Source: Allodiplogaster sudhausi
Taxonomy: Eukaryota; Nematoda; Chromadorea; Rhabditida; Diplogasteridae
Length of the DNA: 64,000 nt
Direction: 5' to 3'
Assembly (NCBI GenBank): GCA_945643635.1
Contig: CALZFC010000105.1
Coordinates: forward strand, 687,501 to 751,500
Numbering within the stretch: the stretch's first letter is position 1; each line of letters opens with the position of its first letter. Of the stretch, positions 22,795-36,025 are shown in pieces. The notes beneath the pieces were generated by a model that saw only the letters and a program-made list of their open reading frames with translations, did not search any database and was not told where the DNA came from. Made by a program: the position numbers and the translations under genes.

Positions 22795-25175
22795 ATGAGT
22801 TGGACAGCCCGGCTCTTCCGATCTGGTCAACGACTTTCTTCTCGGTTCCGTTTTTTACCAACGGCAACAGCGGCTACGGTTGCTTCAAGTGCAGTTCTCT
22901 ACTCAATCACTCCTCCTATTCGGATTGACAAATTTGAATCGAGGGATGAAAATGAGCTTCATCAAGTCTTCACTGATCACAAGCTCACTAAACGGTGAGC
23001 TGCAGGAGCATAGTCCTTTTATAGTGTTGCATGCAGAGAGATACGATTCCTGAAATACGCCTCGATTGAGTACGACGATGTCGTGTACATGACTGCAGCA
23101 GACTTCCTCGATTCTCTCACACTCGATTCTCCTCGAGGTTTTCTCATGCACATATAAATTGAGCAGCATCCTAGAACCCACTAATAGATATTCCTGCTTA
23201 ATGAATTACATTACAGAACGCATATTCCGACGTGTGCTGACCGAATCGGATGTTCAACGAATGCTGAGAAAGACACCTCCGCTAAGGAAGAATAGCGATC
23301 ATCTATTCCGAGACATCAATGAGAATGGCCTCATTTCCTACGCAGATTATGTATTTCTTCTGACTCTCCTCACGAGTAAGCCTTTTTCAATTTCATCTGC
23401 TCTCCAACTGCGAGACCTTTAAGAGTCCAAGTCAGCATTTCGCATTGCTTTCATGATGTTCGACGACGATGAGAGTGAACAAATCGACAAGGAGGAATTT
23501 ATGCTTGTTCCTTTCATTCAATTGTTGTTTTTATAGTCAGATTTTTGATCGAGAACTGTATGGGGTAGTGCTTGAATCAAGCCTCAAAAACAGGGTGGGT
23601 GCTCCGTTTTGAACCTGCCCTTTTATCCTGTTAGCGACAACTGATGCCACGGGGAGTCAAGACGACCTTTGGAAAACTTTTTGGTGTTACAGTATGCCTC
23701 ATTCGGGAATCTCACTTAGAAATTTACGGTAGCACCGGACAAATTTCCATTAACAAAAATTTAAATATTTTTTCTCTCAACACGATTTCCCTTAATGCAA
23801 TCATGAGATACTGTCATATTTTCCTACTGTAAGATTTCTGCTAAATTTGGCAACGCGCCATGGCTGGCTAACATCCCCAAATGTACTGGGCTAACTCTCC
23901 GTGCGATGGATGGATGTGCACACTTTGATCATGAATAATGGTTCCTTCTAGATTCGAAGCTTGATGGCCTCATTGCGCTCGAGCAGAAGTGTTGGACAAA
24001 AGGCAAATGTTAGTGGAGCAACTTGCAGGATACTGTTGAAAACAATAGAGAATGAATTCTTCTCGAAACGAATGTCAATGTGCTTGAAAGGAATGCCAGC
24101 TGGATGCGAGTGAGTACAATCTCGCAGTCCAACATTTACAAGGCCAACGACTCATGACGTCGGATTCATATTCAATGGCCTTCGACGTTTGTATTCTTAA
24201 ACTGTTAAAATTTTAACTGAATTCCGGATCAACTGGAACTCTCTCTTTTATTTCAGAAGTCTGACGACGAAGTAAAGCGTCAGAACACGACTCTGTTATT
24301 GCATCTTTTCGGTCTCAGTGGACACAATGCCCTGACTTATCAGCAATTCAGGAGGTTTATTGTGGTTTTACAAATTCTATCCTAATCAGTACATCATAAA
24401 TCCTGTTATATGCTATTGTATATTACCGTAGTGGAGATAAAGTGTTCAGCTTCTATGACAACCTACAGTACGAAGTGATGGTCTTGGAGTTCACGGAATT
24501 TGCGCGTGGGAAAAGTCTTATCTCGCCTATCGACTTCGCCCATTTGGTACTTCGTTACAGCCTTCTTGACAAGAAAGAATACAGCGAATACATCGAAAGG
24601 GTCTCCAAAAGGACAGCCCCCGATCATCCGGTTGGCTCTCTTGAAACTCTTCTTCGACAAAAACTGGTTTTCTTTCCAGGGAATTAGTCTGAACCAGTGG
24701 GCGTCCTTCTCCATCTTCCTCAACAATCTACAGCAATTCACAACAGCTGTCCGCCTTTACACGAATGCTGAAATGCCCGTTTCGAAAGCGGAGTTTGCCC
24801 GAGCAGTGCAGTGTACTACTGGCCAGGTGCTTTTAGCTTGGGCAGGGATCTCACAGAGCAGGCAGATACTCTCAAGGATAAAACCCCTAATTTATCTACA
24901 AAACTCAGAAGCTTGCCGATGAAATAATTGACCTGATATTCGCCATTTTTGATGCGAACGGCGACGGAAAACTAAGCTATCGGGAGTTTCTCTCAATTAT
25001 GAATGACCGACTGCATCGGGGACTCAAGGTTTGTTATTACGAGAAGAGAGAGAAAAAGAAAGAAAGAAAAACAGAGATAAATAAAGTAATAGAGGACATT
25101 CAGACCAGGATGGGGCGAGGACGGTCTTGGAAGCACTGGAAAAATTGCGTAATCTCAGAGATGTCAAGAAATTGA
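22795..25175 (+). CDS. Mitochondrial calcium uptake protein (MICU family)
   Basis: MICU proteins sit in the mitochondrial intermembrane space and gate the calcium uniporter. The first exon encodes a basic, Arg-rich presequence and a short hydrophobic stretch (MSWTARLFRSGQRLSSRF onward). Later exons give RIRFLKYASIEYDDVVYMTAADFLDSL (about 23037-23145), VLTESDVQRMLRKTP (23216-23375), the first EF-hand FDDDESEQIDKEEF (about 23425-23500), LLLHLFGLSGHNALTYQQFRR (about 24256-24356), SFYDNLQYEVMVLEFTEFAR (24433-24630), LNQWASFSIFLNNLQQF (about 24682-24835), the canonical EF-hand DANGDGKLSYREF (about 24910-25028) and GRSWKHWKNCVISEM, ending at the TGA 25173-25175. The first EF-hand has Glu at loop position 6 instead of Gly, yet keeps Asp1, Asp3, Ile8 and Glu12. 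I cannot assign MICU1, 2 or 3. Confidence 0.92.
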
Positions 25176-25281
25176 GTATTTCGACTCCCTCTCCTCTGGC
25201 CAGCTAGCCTCAGTATTGTAGCATTTTCATAGTACAGCGTGTGCTAGTCGATAAAAAAACATTTAATAAAGATAACAAGAT

Positions 25282-28200
25282 TCAACTGGATCCATCAATC
25301 TCGATGAGAGTGCCAGACAAAGGAAGAGGGGAGTCAGCCTGGATTAAGAGAATGGACTTGTCCACTCCAAACAGACTGCTCCTATTCTCCACGATCATCT
25401 TGGTCAAGACTTCTCTTCCTTCTCCGTTCGTTCCCCCAGAGATCAGGGAGAAGTTGTGTTGACCCTAAACATTCCATTCATGTTTTCGAAGAATGTAATA
25501 AAAGGCAAACAGAAGGTAGAGAAGGGGAGCCGAATCGAGAGAGAGATGTAGACTCGAAGCGAGAGGACAGAAGTCTGGCCAACTCAGCGGCAGCATTCTG
25601 GGTCTCCGTGCACGGCGTATATGTCAGTATTCCCAGCATCTTCAAGTCGATTCGCTCCCTTAGAATAATTATTACAAACAGCTTTGTACTCCAATATATA
25701 TCCAAAAAAATTTATCCGTTTCAAGAATCGAAGCATGTTTCGGTAGTACTTGTTTATGAGAAATTAAAAACCTAAAACCGACGATCGTCTGAACAATCCG
25801 CTTGCTCTGACTGTTCACTTCCAGCACATTGTCAACAACTTTCCAGTCGATAAATAGACCTTCAAGCCTAGGGAACAATTCCTAAAAATCATTATTGAAA
25901 TGCAGGATTCCAGTAAGCGAAGTCGGTGGTGGGAATAACCGGAATGGCAGAGAGGAAGTGTTCAAACGACGTATTGCTGTCGACTGTGAGATCTTGCAGA
26001 ACGAGGAAGCGGACTGTCACAAAGGGAGACGCCTTCTGCAATACTCACATGCACATTTCCCCTGCCACTCGCCCATGAGGCTTATTTTTAATTATCCCCA
26101 AGGTTAGCATTCAAGAAATTGATCTACAAATCTTTTCGGTACCTAAAGCTCAATAGGGCTGATAGATATCTGCCTACCTCAACCTCAACTTCAGAAATGC
26201 TAATGCCAGGCTGGCCAGAAAAGTGAAGCAGTTCTAAGTTGAGTCGGTTGACGAGTGGTTCAACGGGCCCAGAAGAGATTGAAAGTGAACGGATCTAAAG
26301 TATATATGCTTCATTTGTTCGACAACTTCAGATTTATACAAATTTACCTGAAATAAATAAATAAACTAATTTAATGCTAAACAGCACGAAACAAAAAAAA
26401 AATGTTGGACTGCATGTTTAGATGCAGCGAGAAAACACGAATGAAACGACGAGTGTTGAATCATCTGTACTAAAATATAGAATATGGAATAGAAAAATGA
26501 AAAATGCTAACACTGAGTGCAGAAAGTAAGTCCAGAATACGGAGCCACTCATCATCGGAGAAGGAAACAGCAGAGAGAAGACAGGCTGCTCGGAGAACGG
26601 CCTCTAGCGACTCGCAACTGCAATCCGCATCGTCCAGCGAGAGAAGCCGCACTCCACTCAGCAACTCCTTTAAGCTCTCCTACAATCAACCCACTTCTTA
26701 CGCATTCTTTCTATATCCATGGAATATCTATGGCACATTACAACTCAATTTAAAACTGAATAAAATAATATTACCTAGAAAAGATACAATTTACTTTCTC
26801 GGAATTTTGAACAACAAAATTTTTTATATTTTAAATGCTTTTTTTTTATACATTTGCCTCCGGTTTAGACTATCTGAGTAAACTAAACAAATCTTTCAGA
26901 ACAAAGTTGTGATTTACGGTAATGACAAGAATCTGCAGCGGCGTAGAGGGTTCACGTGGAAAATCCGCTCCTACAACAAATTGAACACCTCAACTAGAAA
27001 TATCCCGAAATGGATATCATGACGCTAACACATCTGATACCAGAAATTTCGGTACTATTGTACTATTCCCACCCCAGAGGTTTTTCATATCTGAAGTATG
27101 TTACAAAATGTGCTAGAAATATATAAGCTCGTGGATTTGACACCATACCGCCCCGGTGGCCATTTCCCGATTTAAGAAGTTATAATGTGGGTTGTTTGTC
27201 TAGCGGGGTAGTTTGTACTCTAGACGGAACCGGCTCCTTTAAGGCCTTAAACATTAGAAAAAAGTCATTAGACTATGCTATCATTGATTATGTTTAATCA
27301 TGAGGCATATAAAAGCGCGCAAAAGGGATTGCACGCGCGCGGGTTCGAACCTGCGACCTCTCGATTACCAAAAAAATGTTCTGACCTACGATTATAGTTT
27401 TTTCCCTTAAAAAAACCCACTATTAGGATCAGTTTTTCATGTAGATATTGATAAAAAAAATGTTTCATTTGGCTGTCTGGCCTATAGATGCACTAAAAAA
27501 TTCGAACCCCATTTGGTAGACCAAAACTTCGTTTTACGAAAAAGCTTTGTATGAGAGAGTTGTTCCCCTATTCCTAAGCTACGGATTGGTATATAAGATG
27601 TAGCCATATGTTCTAAAACCGAGGAAAAAAATGTCAGGAAAGTGACCTAAAATTCAACATCCCCTCAGGTCACATTCCGGGAAACCCAGCCTAACCCAAA
27701 TAGGCTCATATTGAAGGCGGACTGATTCTCTACAATATGCACCAAGTCCCATCCCCACGCGGTCCCTACTTCTTAAGATATAAAATTTCAAAGTTGGTCC
27801 CTAACAAAAAAAAATTTCAGTTTTATCGATTTTTAAGATATCCCTGATGCGCAAAAGTTTACAAGTCATACATCAAAAGATGCGCCTTGAAAAACTGCAT
27901 CGATAGAACCCGACAATCAACCAAGCGCATGTCAGGATTTTGAGAAAGTTCCAATCTACAGGCGAAAAAGTGCCCATTTTAGAAAATCCATTCAGACCGA
28001 TCTACCAATCGATCTACGGAATTGAACTTCTGGCCATTGGTAGATTCCCCACTGACGAATCGACTACTATTTTTGTTATTTTTTTTAGGTGCCCTAGAAA
28101 AAGAGAAATTCCACCTCAAAGTTTCCCCGAGTAACCCCCCTTTGCGGCGCCGGCGCCAACCAAAAATTTCCAAACCCGCATAGGACGATAGCCGAGACTT

Positions 28201-28908
28201 CAAAGTACCTTTCTGGAAAGTTTCATCCAAATCCACCAATCCTGCCGCCCACAGGAATCAATCTCCCGTAACCAGTAAATAAATTTTTAAGTTGTTTAAT
28301 CTAAAAAGAGATCAAAAATTTATGCTGAAAATGTCGAATAGTGATATAATAAAAGAGTACATTTTATGTCCAACTGCGCTCTTCTTTAATATAGACAAAA
28401 TAACCTCTCCACCGGCATCCCTAATACGCGAAATCAGAGTCGATAGAGGGTTGCACTCTCCACATATCTCCAAGATAACTGGATGAAATGCCTTCAGTGA
28501 AGAGAGCGGCATCCCCGTAAATTCCCCATGAGCAATGGCCTGACCTGCACAGGCAGCAGCCAAGAATCATTAAAACTGCGAAACAATTGAAGCGTTCAAT
28601 TTTCTCAAAGGACATGAATTATGAGTTCTATTTCGCTACTCCTACCCCAAGGTACCGAATTATGGTGGTAAGCTCGAAAATCAAAACCGAATGTTAAAAA
28701 AAAAAGTAAAATTAAGCAAAAAAGTTGGGAGTGAGAATACTAAAAAAGTTCGAATGAAAGTGCCAAGAAATTACTGACCGATCCTATTTCTGTTGATCAT
28801 GGATGTGTGTTTTATTCGGAGGATGCCTGTCCCGTGGCCAGAAACGTAGTTGTCAGCACTTTTAACCCAGACTTTAATTCCTCTGGGCAAACTCGTTGCT
28901 TCGTCCAT
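25282..28908 (-). CDS. Unrecognised multi-exon gene
   Basis: I do not recognise the family. Exons with good splice signals and sensible coding sequence: 28785-28915 (MDEATSLPRGIKVWVKSADN, start 28908, just behind a TTTTCAG acceptor that could be a trans-splice site), about 28393-28526 (AIAHGEFTGMPLSSLKAFHP), about 26935-26995 (VVGADFPREPSTPLQILVIT), 26505-26680 (LLSGVRLLSLDDADCSCESL), 26180-26290 (SISSGPVEPLVNRLNLELL), 25900-26020 (VTVRFLVLQDLTVDSNTSF), about 25795-25880 (LEGLFIDWKVVDNVLEVNSQ), 25490-25660 (ERIDLKMLGILTYTPCTETQ) and 25282-25460 (REVLTKMIVENRSSLFGVDK, stop 25282). The first half looks helical and the second half rich in beta strands. A dispersed repeat copy of about 1.25 kb occupies the intron at 27.0-28.3 kb. 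It is convergent with MICU across 106 bp. Confidence 0.6.
27005..28275 (-). repeat. Dispersed repeat copy (left singleton) inside an intron
   Basis: This segment is a diverged, inverted copy of 57305-58100. For example, an ORF reading KFQSTGEKVPILENPF occurs at 27940 (plus) and again on the minus strand at 57305-57634. Its right end, 'gcccacaggaatcaatct', matches the end of the other copy near 57310. On the minus strand it contains a tRNA-like B box (gcaggttcgaacc, about 27345). It separates exons of the unrecognised gene at 25.3-28.9 kb. Confidence 0.75.
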
Positions 28909-28929
28909 ACCTTTTCTGAAAATGAATTT

Positions 28930-29585
28930 TCATGAACGTTGACAACAATTTGTACACGGTCATTAATGCATTATTAACAAGCTTTGACAACTATTAACAT
29001 GTTCAATTAAGAATAACGCTTAGTTTTAACAACTGACCATTAATTGCAAAGTGAGCGAAAATTTTAAATTTGATACAATGAATGACGAATTAAAATAAGG
29101 CAACAGTTGTGTGAAAATGATTCATCCGTACCTGTGCTTTTTCTAAATTGCGTTGCAAATTTTAAGGCGCGCGCGAGTTATTACTCTAGTGTTTGAATTG
29201 CAGCTTTTTTTCGTCTATAGTGTTTTGCGCTTTTAGAAGGCCTCGAGGGATCTATTTTTTCTATTATAGGTTTCAAAGATGGCAAAGTTTCAAAGTTTAT
29301 TCCACAAGCAGGGACGCCCCGGTGGGTGAAGGCAAGATGAAAGGTATCGGGTTCAAAGATGGAATTTTTAAAATTAAATATGGCAAATCCTCGTAAAATA
29401 ACTACTCTTAGAGGGCCAAAAACGCCTCAAGGAACTCGATACAACCCTTCTAGTGCATTGCTGCAGTCTCAATCAGCATTCTTTTTTTCTTCATTTGCCG
29501 AGTTTGCTCGAAAGTTGGTAAAAAATTTCCGCGCAAACCCCGGCAATAATCGACAAGCGTTTCTAAGTATACTCTCTAACTAGCG
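28930..29585. other. AT-rich intergenic sequence
   Basis: The upstream flank of the unrecognised minus-strand gene. It holds direct repeats of 'tttcaaagatgg' near 29272 and 29351, and no convincing coding sequence. Confidence 0.5.
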
Positions 29586-32500
29586 GAGCTATGGGGGGAC
29601 CTGGTTTCAGTATCGTCGCCCATTATCTCCCTTGGAGTCTCCGCTATGTCCTAGCATTGGTTTTGTTTAATTAGGGGTCATATAAAAGCGCGCAAAAGGA
29701 TTTACCCGCGCGCGACTCCGAACCTGGGTCGTTAGAAATTCTGCGTACTACGAAAATGCACCAAAAAGCCACAAAATAATTCATATCTCGAATACGCCTT
29801 GATCAAATCCCATGATCTACCTATCATTCGATAGCTAATTTTAGGCTCTATATGAATAAAAATATGCCCCAAAAAGTGTCAGTGATAGCTAAGGTCGAAA
29901 AAGTGGCCTGAACCTTCTGACCCCAAGAGTAGATCAAAAACATCGGAATATCAAAACGGTTTGTATGAGAAAGTTGTTTGCCTTCTCAAAAGCTACAGAA
30001 TCATATATAACATGTTGCCATACCACGAATCCCAGAGATAAAACAGCCAAGGAAATGTCCTCACAAAATTTTGAGATTTCACGGCCCCCTCAGGGTACTT
30101 TCCGGAATCCCAGCCAAACGGGAATAGGCTCATTCCAAAGCTCTCGTAAAACTGTACAATATTCAGAATGTCACGTCCCACTCCAATCCCAAATCTCCGA
30201 GTATTGATTTTTCAAAGGTTCGCTCCTAACAAAATGGGCCCGCCTGTTTTTGCCCCCGATCGATATGACCCAATGTCTTTTTTTCCACAATGTATATATC
30301 AGTGCATGCGCCGTGAAAAACTACATCATATATGTCGGAAAGAGAAAAAGTTAATTTTGAAAATTTGAGTTAGTGAGCAAATACAGAGCAAAAAAGGGTC
30401 AAAAAACGGGGTAAAACTTTGGCCACGCCCACTTCAAAGACCCTCGGGTGGAATTCGCCCAATTTGTGTCCTATTAATCTTGAAGACATGCCCTATCAGT
30501 GACTATTTTTTTCAGCTTCCCATCTTCTCCGAAACAAAAGATACAATCGCTCAAAGTGGCCAACCCAGCGCAAGCGCGCGTCGAAAAGTTGCAACTTTGG
30601 CCGCTGGCGCCACCCCAAACCCAAATCCCAAAAATCCCAAACCAATACAAAAACGTAGCCCCAATATTCATTTTCCATCCTAAAAAAACCGCACCCCAAA
30701 ATCTCACCCCCACCGCCCACCACGCCGCTCCGCGCAAACCCGGTAAATAAATCATAAGCGTTTCTAAGTACATTCTCTAACTAGCGGAGCTATGGGGGGA
30801 CCTGGTTTCAGTATCGCCGCCCATTATCTCCCTTGGAGTGTGAGCTATGTCCTAGCCTTTTAATCTTTGCATTAGGGGTGATATAAAAACGCGCAAAAGA
30901 GTTTGCTCGCGCGCGGATTCGAACCTGGGTCGGTAGAAAATCTGCGTGCGATGAAATTGCACCAAAAAGCCACAAAATAATTCATATCTCAAATATGCCT
31001 GGATCGATTGCGACGATTGACATACCATTCGATAGCTAATTTTAGGCTCTATTCGAATAAAAATATGCCCCAAAAAGTGTCAGTGATAGCTAAGGTCGAA
31101 AAAGTGGCCTAAACCTTCTGGCCCCAAAAGTAGATCAAAAAAATCGAAATATCAAAACCGTTTGTATGAGACATTTGTTCGCCTTCTCGAGAGCTACAGA
31201 ATGATATATAACATGTTGCCATAAGGCCAATCTTCGAGAAAAAACAGGCGCGGAAAGGGCCTCCCAAAATTTTGAGAATTCACGGCCCCCTCAGGGTACT
31301 TTCCCGGAATCCCAGCCAAACGGGAGTAGGCTCATTTCAAAGCTCTCGTAAAACTGTTCAATGTTATGAATGACACAACCCGCTCCGTTCCCGAATCTCC
31401 GAGTATTGATTTTTCAAAGGTTCGCTCCTAACAAAATGTGTTCGCTACATTATCGATCGCTGCCGGAAAACTATTGCCCTGAGGGGGGAGGAAAGCATGT
31501 CAGATGGTGTATTTCGAGGAGTTCTTTCGAATAAAGACAAAAAATTGACATGTTTCATATAGCGTTTTCGAGATAGTGAGCAAATACAGAGCAAAAAAGG
31601 GCCAAAAAACGGGGTAAAATTTTGGCCACGCCCACTTCAAAGATCCTCGGGCGGAATTCGCCCAATTTGTGTCCTATTAATCTTGAAGACATTCCCTATC
31701 AGCCACTATTTTTTTCCTCACCCAACTCTTCTCCGCTCAAAAGATACAAACGCTCAAAGTCGCCAACCCAGCGCGAGCGCGCGCCAAAAAGTTCCAACTT
31801 TGACCGCCGGCGCCACCCCCAAAACAAAAACCCAAAAATCCCAAACCAATACCAAAACGTAGCCCCAATATTCATTTACCAACATAAGAAAACCCCACTC
31901 GAAAATCTCAACTCCCCCGCCCACCACGCCACTCCGCGCAAACCCCGGCAATAATGGACAAGCGTTTCTAAGTATACTCTCTAACTAGCGGAGCTATGGG
32001 GGGACCTGCTTTCAGTATCTTTGCCCATTATCTCCCTTGGAGTCTCCGCTATGTCCTAGCATTTTAATCTTTGCATTGAGGGTCGAATTAAAACGCGCAA
32101 AAGGGTTTGCCCGCGCGCGACTCCGAACCTGGGTCGTTAAGAAAATCTGCGTGCGATGAAAATGCACCAAAAAGCCACAAAATAATTCATATCTCGAATA
32201 TGCCTGAACGAATCCTGACGATCACCCTATCATTCGATAGCTAATTTTAGGCTCTATCTGAATAAAAATATGACCCAAAAAGTGTCAGTGATAGCTAAGG
32301 TCGAAAAAGTGGCCTAAACATTCTCGGACCAAAAGTAGATCAAAAACGTCATTGTATGAAAACGTTTTGTATGAGACATTTGTTCGCCTTCTCGAGAGCT
32401 ACAGAATGATATATAACGTGTTGCCATAAGGCCAATCCCCGAGAAAAAACAGCCACGGAAAAGGCCTCCCAAAAATTCGACATTTCACGGCCCCCTCAGG

Positions 32501-34640
32501 ACACCTTTTCCGAAACCCAGCGAAACGTGAGTAGGCTCATTTTAAAGCTCTCCAAAAACTAAACAATATTCTGAATGTCCCGTCCCGCTCCGATCCTAAA
32601 TCTCCGAGTATTGATTTTTCAAAGGTTCGCTCCTAACAAAATGGGTTCACTACATTATCGAACGCTGCCGGAAAACTATTGCCCTGAGGGGGGAGGAAAC
32701 CATGTCAGATGGTGTATTTCGAGGAGGGCTTTCGAATAAGGACAAAAAATCGACATGTTTCATATAGAGTTTTCGAGATAGTGAGCAAATACAGAGCAAA
32801 AAAGGGCCAAAAAACGGGGTAAAATTTTGGCCACGCCCACAGGAAAGACCCTCGGGCGGAATTCGCCCAATTTGTGTCCTATTAATCTTGAAGACTTGCT
32901 CTATCAGCCAATATTTTTTTCAGCTTCCCATCTTCTCCGAAACAAAAGATGCAAACGCTCAAAGTGGCCAACCCAGCACAACCTCGTGCCGAAAAGTTCC
33001 AACTTTGGCCGCCGGCGCCGACCCGAAAACCAAAACCCAAAAATCCCAAACCAATACCATAACGTAGCCCCAATATTCATTTTTCATCCTAAAAAAACCC
33101 CACTCGAAAATCTCAATCCCGCCGCCCACCACGCCGCTCCGCGCAAACCCGGTCAATAATGAACAAGCGTTTCTAAGTACATTCTCTAACTAGCGGAGCT
33201 ATGGGGGGACCTGGTTTCAGTATCTTTGCCCATTCTCTCCCTTGGAGTGCTCGCTAAGTCCTAGCATTGTTTAAATCTAATAGGGACTTGGATAAAAGCG
33301 CGCAAAAGGGTTTGCCCGCGCGCGACTCCGAACCTGGGTCGTTAGAAAATCTGCGTGCGATGAAAATGTACCAAAAAGCCACAAAATAATTCATATCTCG
33401 AATATTCCTGGGTCAAATGCAAAGCTCCAAAAACTAAACAATATTCTGAATGTCCCGTCCCGCTCCGATCCTAATTCTCCGAGTATTGATTTTTCAAAGG
33501 TTCGCTCCTAACAAAATGGGTTCACTGAAAACCAAAACCCAAAAATCCCAAACCAATACCATAACGTAGCCCCAATATTCATTTTTCATCCTAAAAAAAC
33601 CCCACTCGAAAATCTCAATCCCGCCGCCCACCACGCCGCTCCGCGCAAACCCGGTCAATAATGAACAAGCGTTTCTAAGTACATTCTCTAACTAGCGGAG
33701 CTATGGGGGGACCTGCTTTCAGTATCTTTGCCCATTATCTCCCTTGGAGTGCTCGCTAAGTCCTAGCATTGTTTAAATCTAATAGGGACTTGGATAAAAG
33801 CGCGCAAAAGGGTTTGCCCGCGCGCGACTCCGAACCTGGGTCGTTAGAAAATCTGCGTGCGATGAAAATGTACCAAAAAGCCACAAAATAATTCATATCT
33901 CGAATATTCCTGGGTCAAATGCAAAGCTTGACCTACCATTCGATAGCTAATTTTACGCTCTATACGAATAAAAATATGACCGAAAAAGTGTCAGTGATAG
34001 CTAAGGTCGATAAAGTGGCCTGAACATTCTCGGACCAAAAGTAGATCAAAAACGTCGTTGTATGAAAAAGTTTTGTATGAGACATTTGTTCACCTTCGCA
34101 AAAGCTACAAAATGATATATAACACGTTGCCATAACTCCAACATCCGAGAAAAAACAGCCGCGGAAAGGTCCTCCCAAAATTTCGAGATTTCACGGCCCC
34201 CTCAGGGCACTTTCTCGGGATCCCAGCCAAGCGGGAGTAGGCTCCTTTCAAAGCTCTCCTAAAACTGTACAATATTCTGAATGTCCCGTCTCGCTCCAAT
34301 CCCAAATCTCCGAGTATTGATTTTTCAAAGGTTCGCTCCTAACAAAATTGGTCGGCCTGTTTTTGCCCTGTATCTATCGATCTGGGAGGGCTACGGAGCA
34401 GATCAATAGATCAGGTGATGCGCCTTGAAAAACTACATCATATATGTTCGAGAATCGAAAAACGTACCTACAGAATTTTCGATAGTGAGAAAAAACAGAG
34501 CAAAAAAGGGCCAAAAAAGGGGGTCAAAATTTGGCTACGCCCCCTGGTCACCCCTGAAACACTATCAACAAACCGACCAGGAATCTTAATAACTAAGACA
34601 TGGGCTATCGAGATCTCGCTCTGGAAATAAAGACATTGTT
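29586..34640 (-). repeat. Left tandem array of the dispersed repeat, units of about 1.2 kb
   Basis: The landmark 'gcggagctatggggggacct' recurs at about 29583, 30783, 31987, 33195 and 33694. That gives three spacings of 1200-1208 bp and one of 499 bp. Units share 'agccacaaaataattcatat', 'tcgatagctaattttaggct' and 'tccgagtattgatttttcaa' blocks. The 499-bp unit (33421-33919) is a shortened chimera lacking the middle of a normal unit. Each unit has one tRNA-like module on the minus strand. Small ORFs recur in homologous places but are not conserved enough to call genes. Confidence 0.9.
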
Positions 34641-34883
34641 AATCTACTCATTTCGAAGCACTTTCCATGTTTCCACAGTTATGTAACTCTTTCTCTCTCT
34701 CTCTCTCTTTCTCTCTCTCTATCTTAACCTGCAAGCAAGAAGGGCTGCTGCTGTCAATCATCGAGTTGCCCGAGCCCGCGAAGACCTTGCTCTGCAAAAA
34801 AAGGACATTGTTAATCGACTCTCTTCGAAACACTTTCACTTTAAATGAGTTCACAGTAATTATCTCTCTTTACTCTCTTCCAT

Positions 34884-34928
<45 letters not shown>

Positions 34929-35180
34929 ACCTGCGAGCAAGAATGGCTGGGCTGCTCGTCCTGCTGTCGATCATCGAGTTGCCCGAGCCCGCGAAGACCT
35001 TGCTCTGCAAAAAAGGACATTGTTAATCGACTCTCTTCGAAACACTTTCAATGAGTTCACAGTTATTCTTCTCTCTCTCTTATCTCTTTCTCTCTCTTTC
35101 TCTTTCTTACCTGCGAGCAAGATGATCCCTACTGTCGATCCCCGAGTTCGATCTCGCTCTGAAGGATGATACCATTAACG
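34641..35180 (-). other. Three to four tandem exon-like modules
   Basis: On the minus strand, a sequence encoding SKVFAGSGNSMIDS occurs at about 34730-34790 and 34945-35005. Each copy is bounded by TTGCAG upstream and CAG|GTAAG or CAG|GTTAAG downstream, which are good splice sites. Decayed copies lie at about 35115-35160 and 34605-34640. Each module is separated by a CT tract and a copy of 'gacattgttaatcgactctc'. They may be tandemly duplicated exons of an uncharacterised gene, or a noncoding minisatellite that happens to carry splice sites. Confidence 0.4.
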
Positions 35181-35333
35181 TTTCACTTTACAAATAACTT
35201 ATCTCTCTCTTTCTCTTTCACTCTCTCTACATGAGAGAGAGATGTCGTTGGAGATGTACGGCGGTGGACGAAGAACAGGCAATTGCAGTGGAGAGGGGAG
35301 GAGAGCCGCCGGCCGAGGGCCGGTCACCTCTCC

Positions 35334-35376
<43 letters not shown>

Positions 35377-36025
35377 CTCTCTCTCTCTTCGAACCTTTTA
35401 GGGGAAGTCGTAGGCGGCAGCAGCAGTAAATCCGCCGACGCTACGGAGAGTGGTCACCTTCAAAAAGAATTATATACATCTGCACGTATTACGATATGTT
35501 CTGTAAAAGGCAAAGAGTACTGTAACATTACTTACCGTATCATAATTATCCCGCGTGTACGACAAGACAGTTCAAAAATTGAACTGTTTCTGCAATGCAA
35601 ATAATTAGCAAACAGTATAATTGAGGTTTCAAACCTCAATATAATTATAAACACAAATTTTGAAAGAGACAATCTTTTATTGCTCATCGGAGAAACGGGG
35701 ATGAAGAGAACGGGAGAGGAGGAGAACGGGGAGGAGATGGGAGACATTAAAACTTACAAACTAACTCAACAACTATTAGCTTAACAGAATAACAGAACAG
35801 CAAGATTAACACCACAACCTGAGAACATAGACTTTAAATAGCTATAATTCTAGTTCTTCCTATACTCTCTGAAAAACATCTCGAAACATCTCAATAATAA
35901 TCTAATTAAGAATTAATATCATTAAGGCTAGAATCTATGACAACAAAAAATTATGCTTTCCAACCTAGAATTGTTAAAAAAAAAGCAACTAAAATAACTG
36001 CGTGGCTTGGTGAACTCGTCACTCC
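35181..36025. other. Mostly noncoding, with a CT microsatellite
   Basis: A CT tract at 35336-35390 is flanked by GC-rich pieces that could be exons on the minus strand (for example about 35243-35340), but I could not link them. From 35480 on it is AT-rich with no coding signal. Confidence 0.4.
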
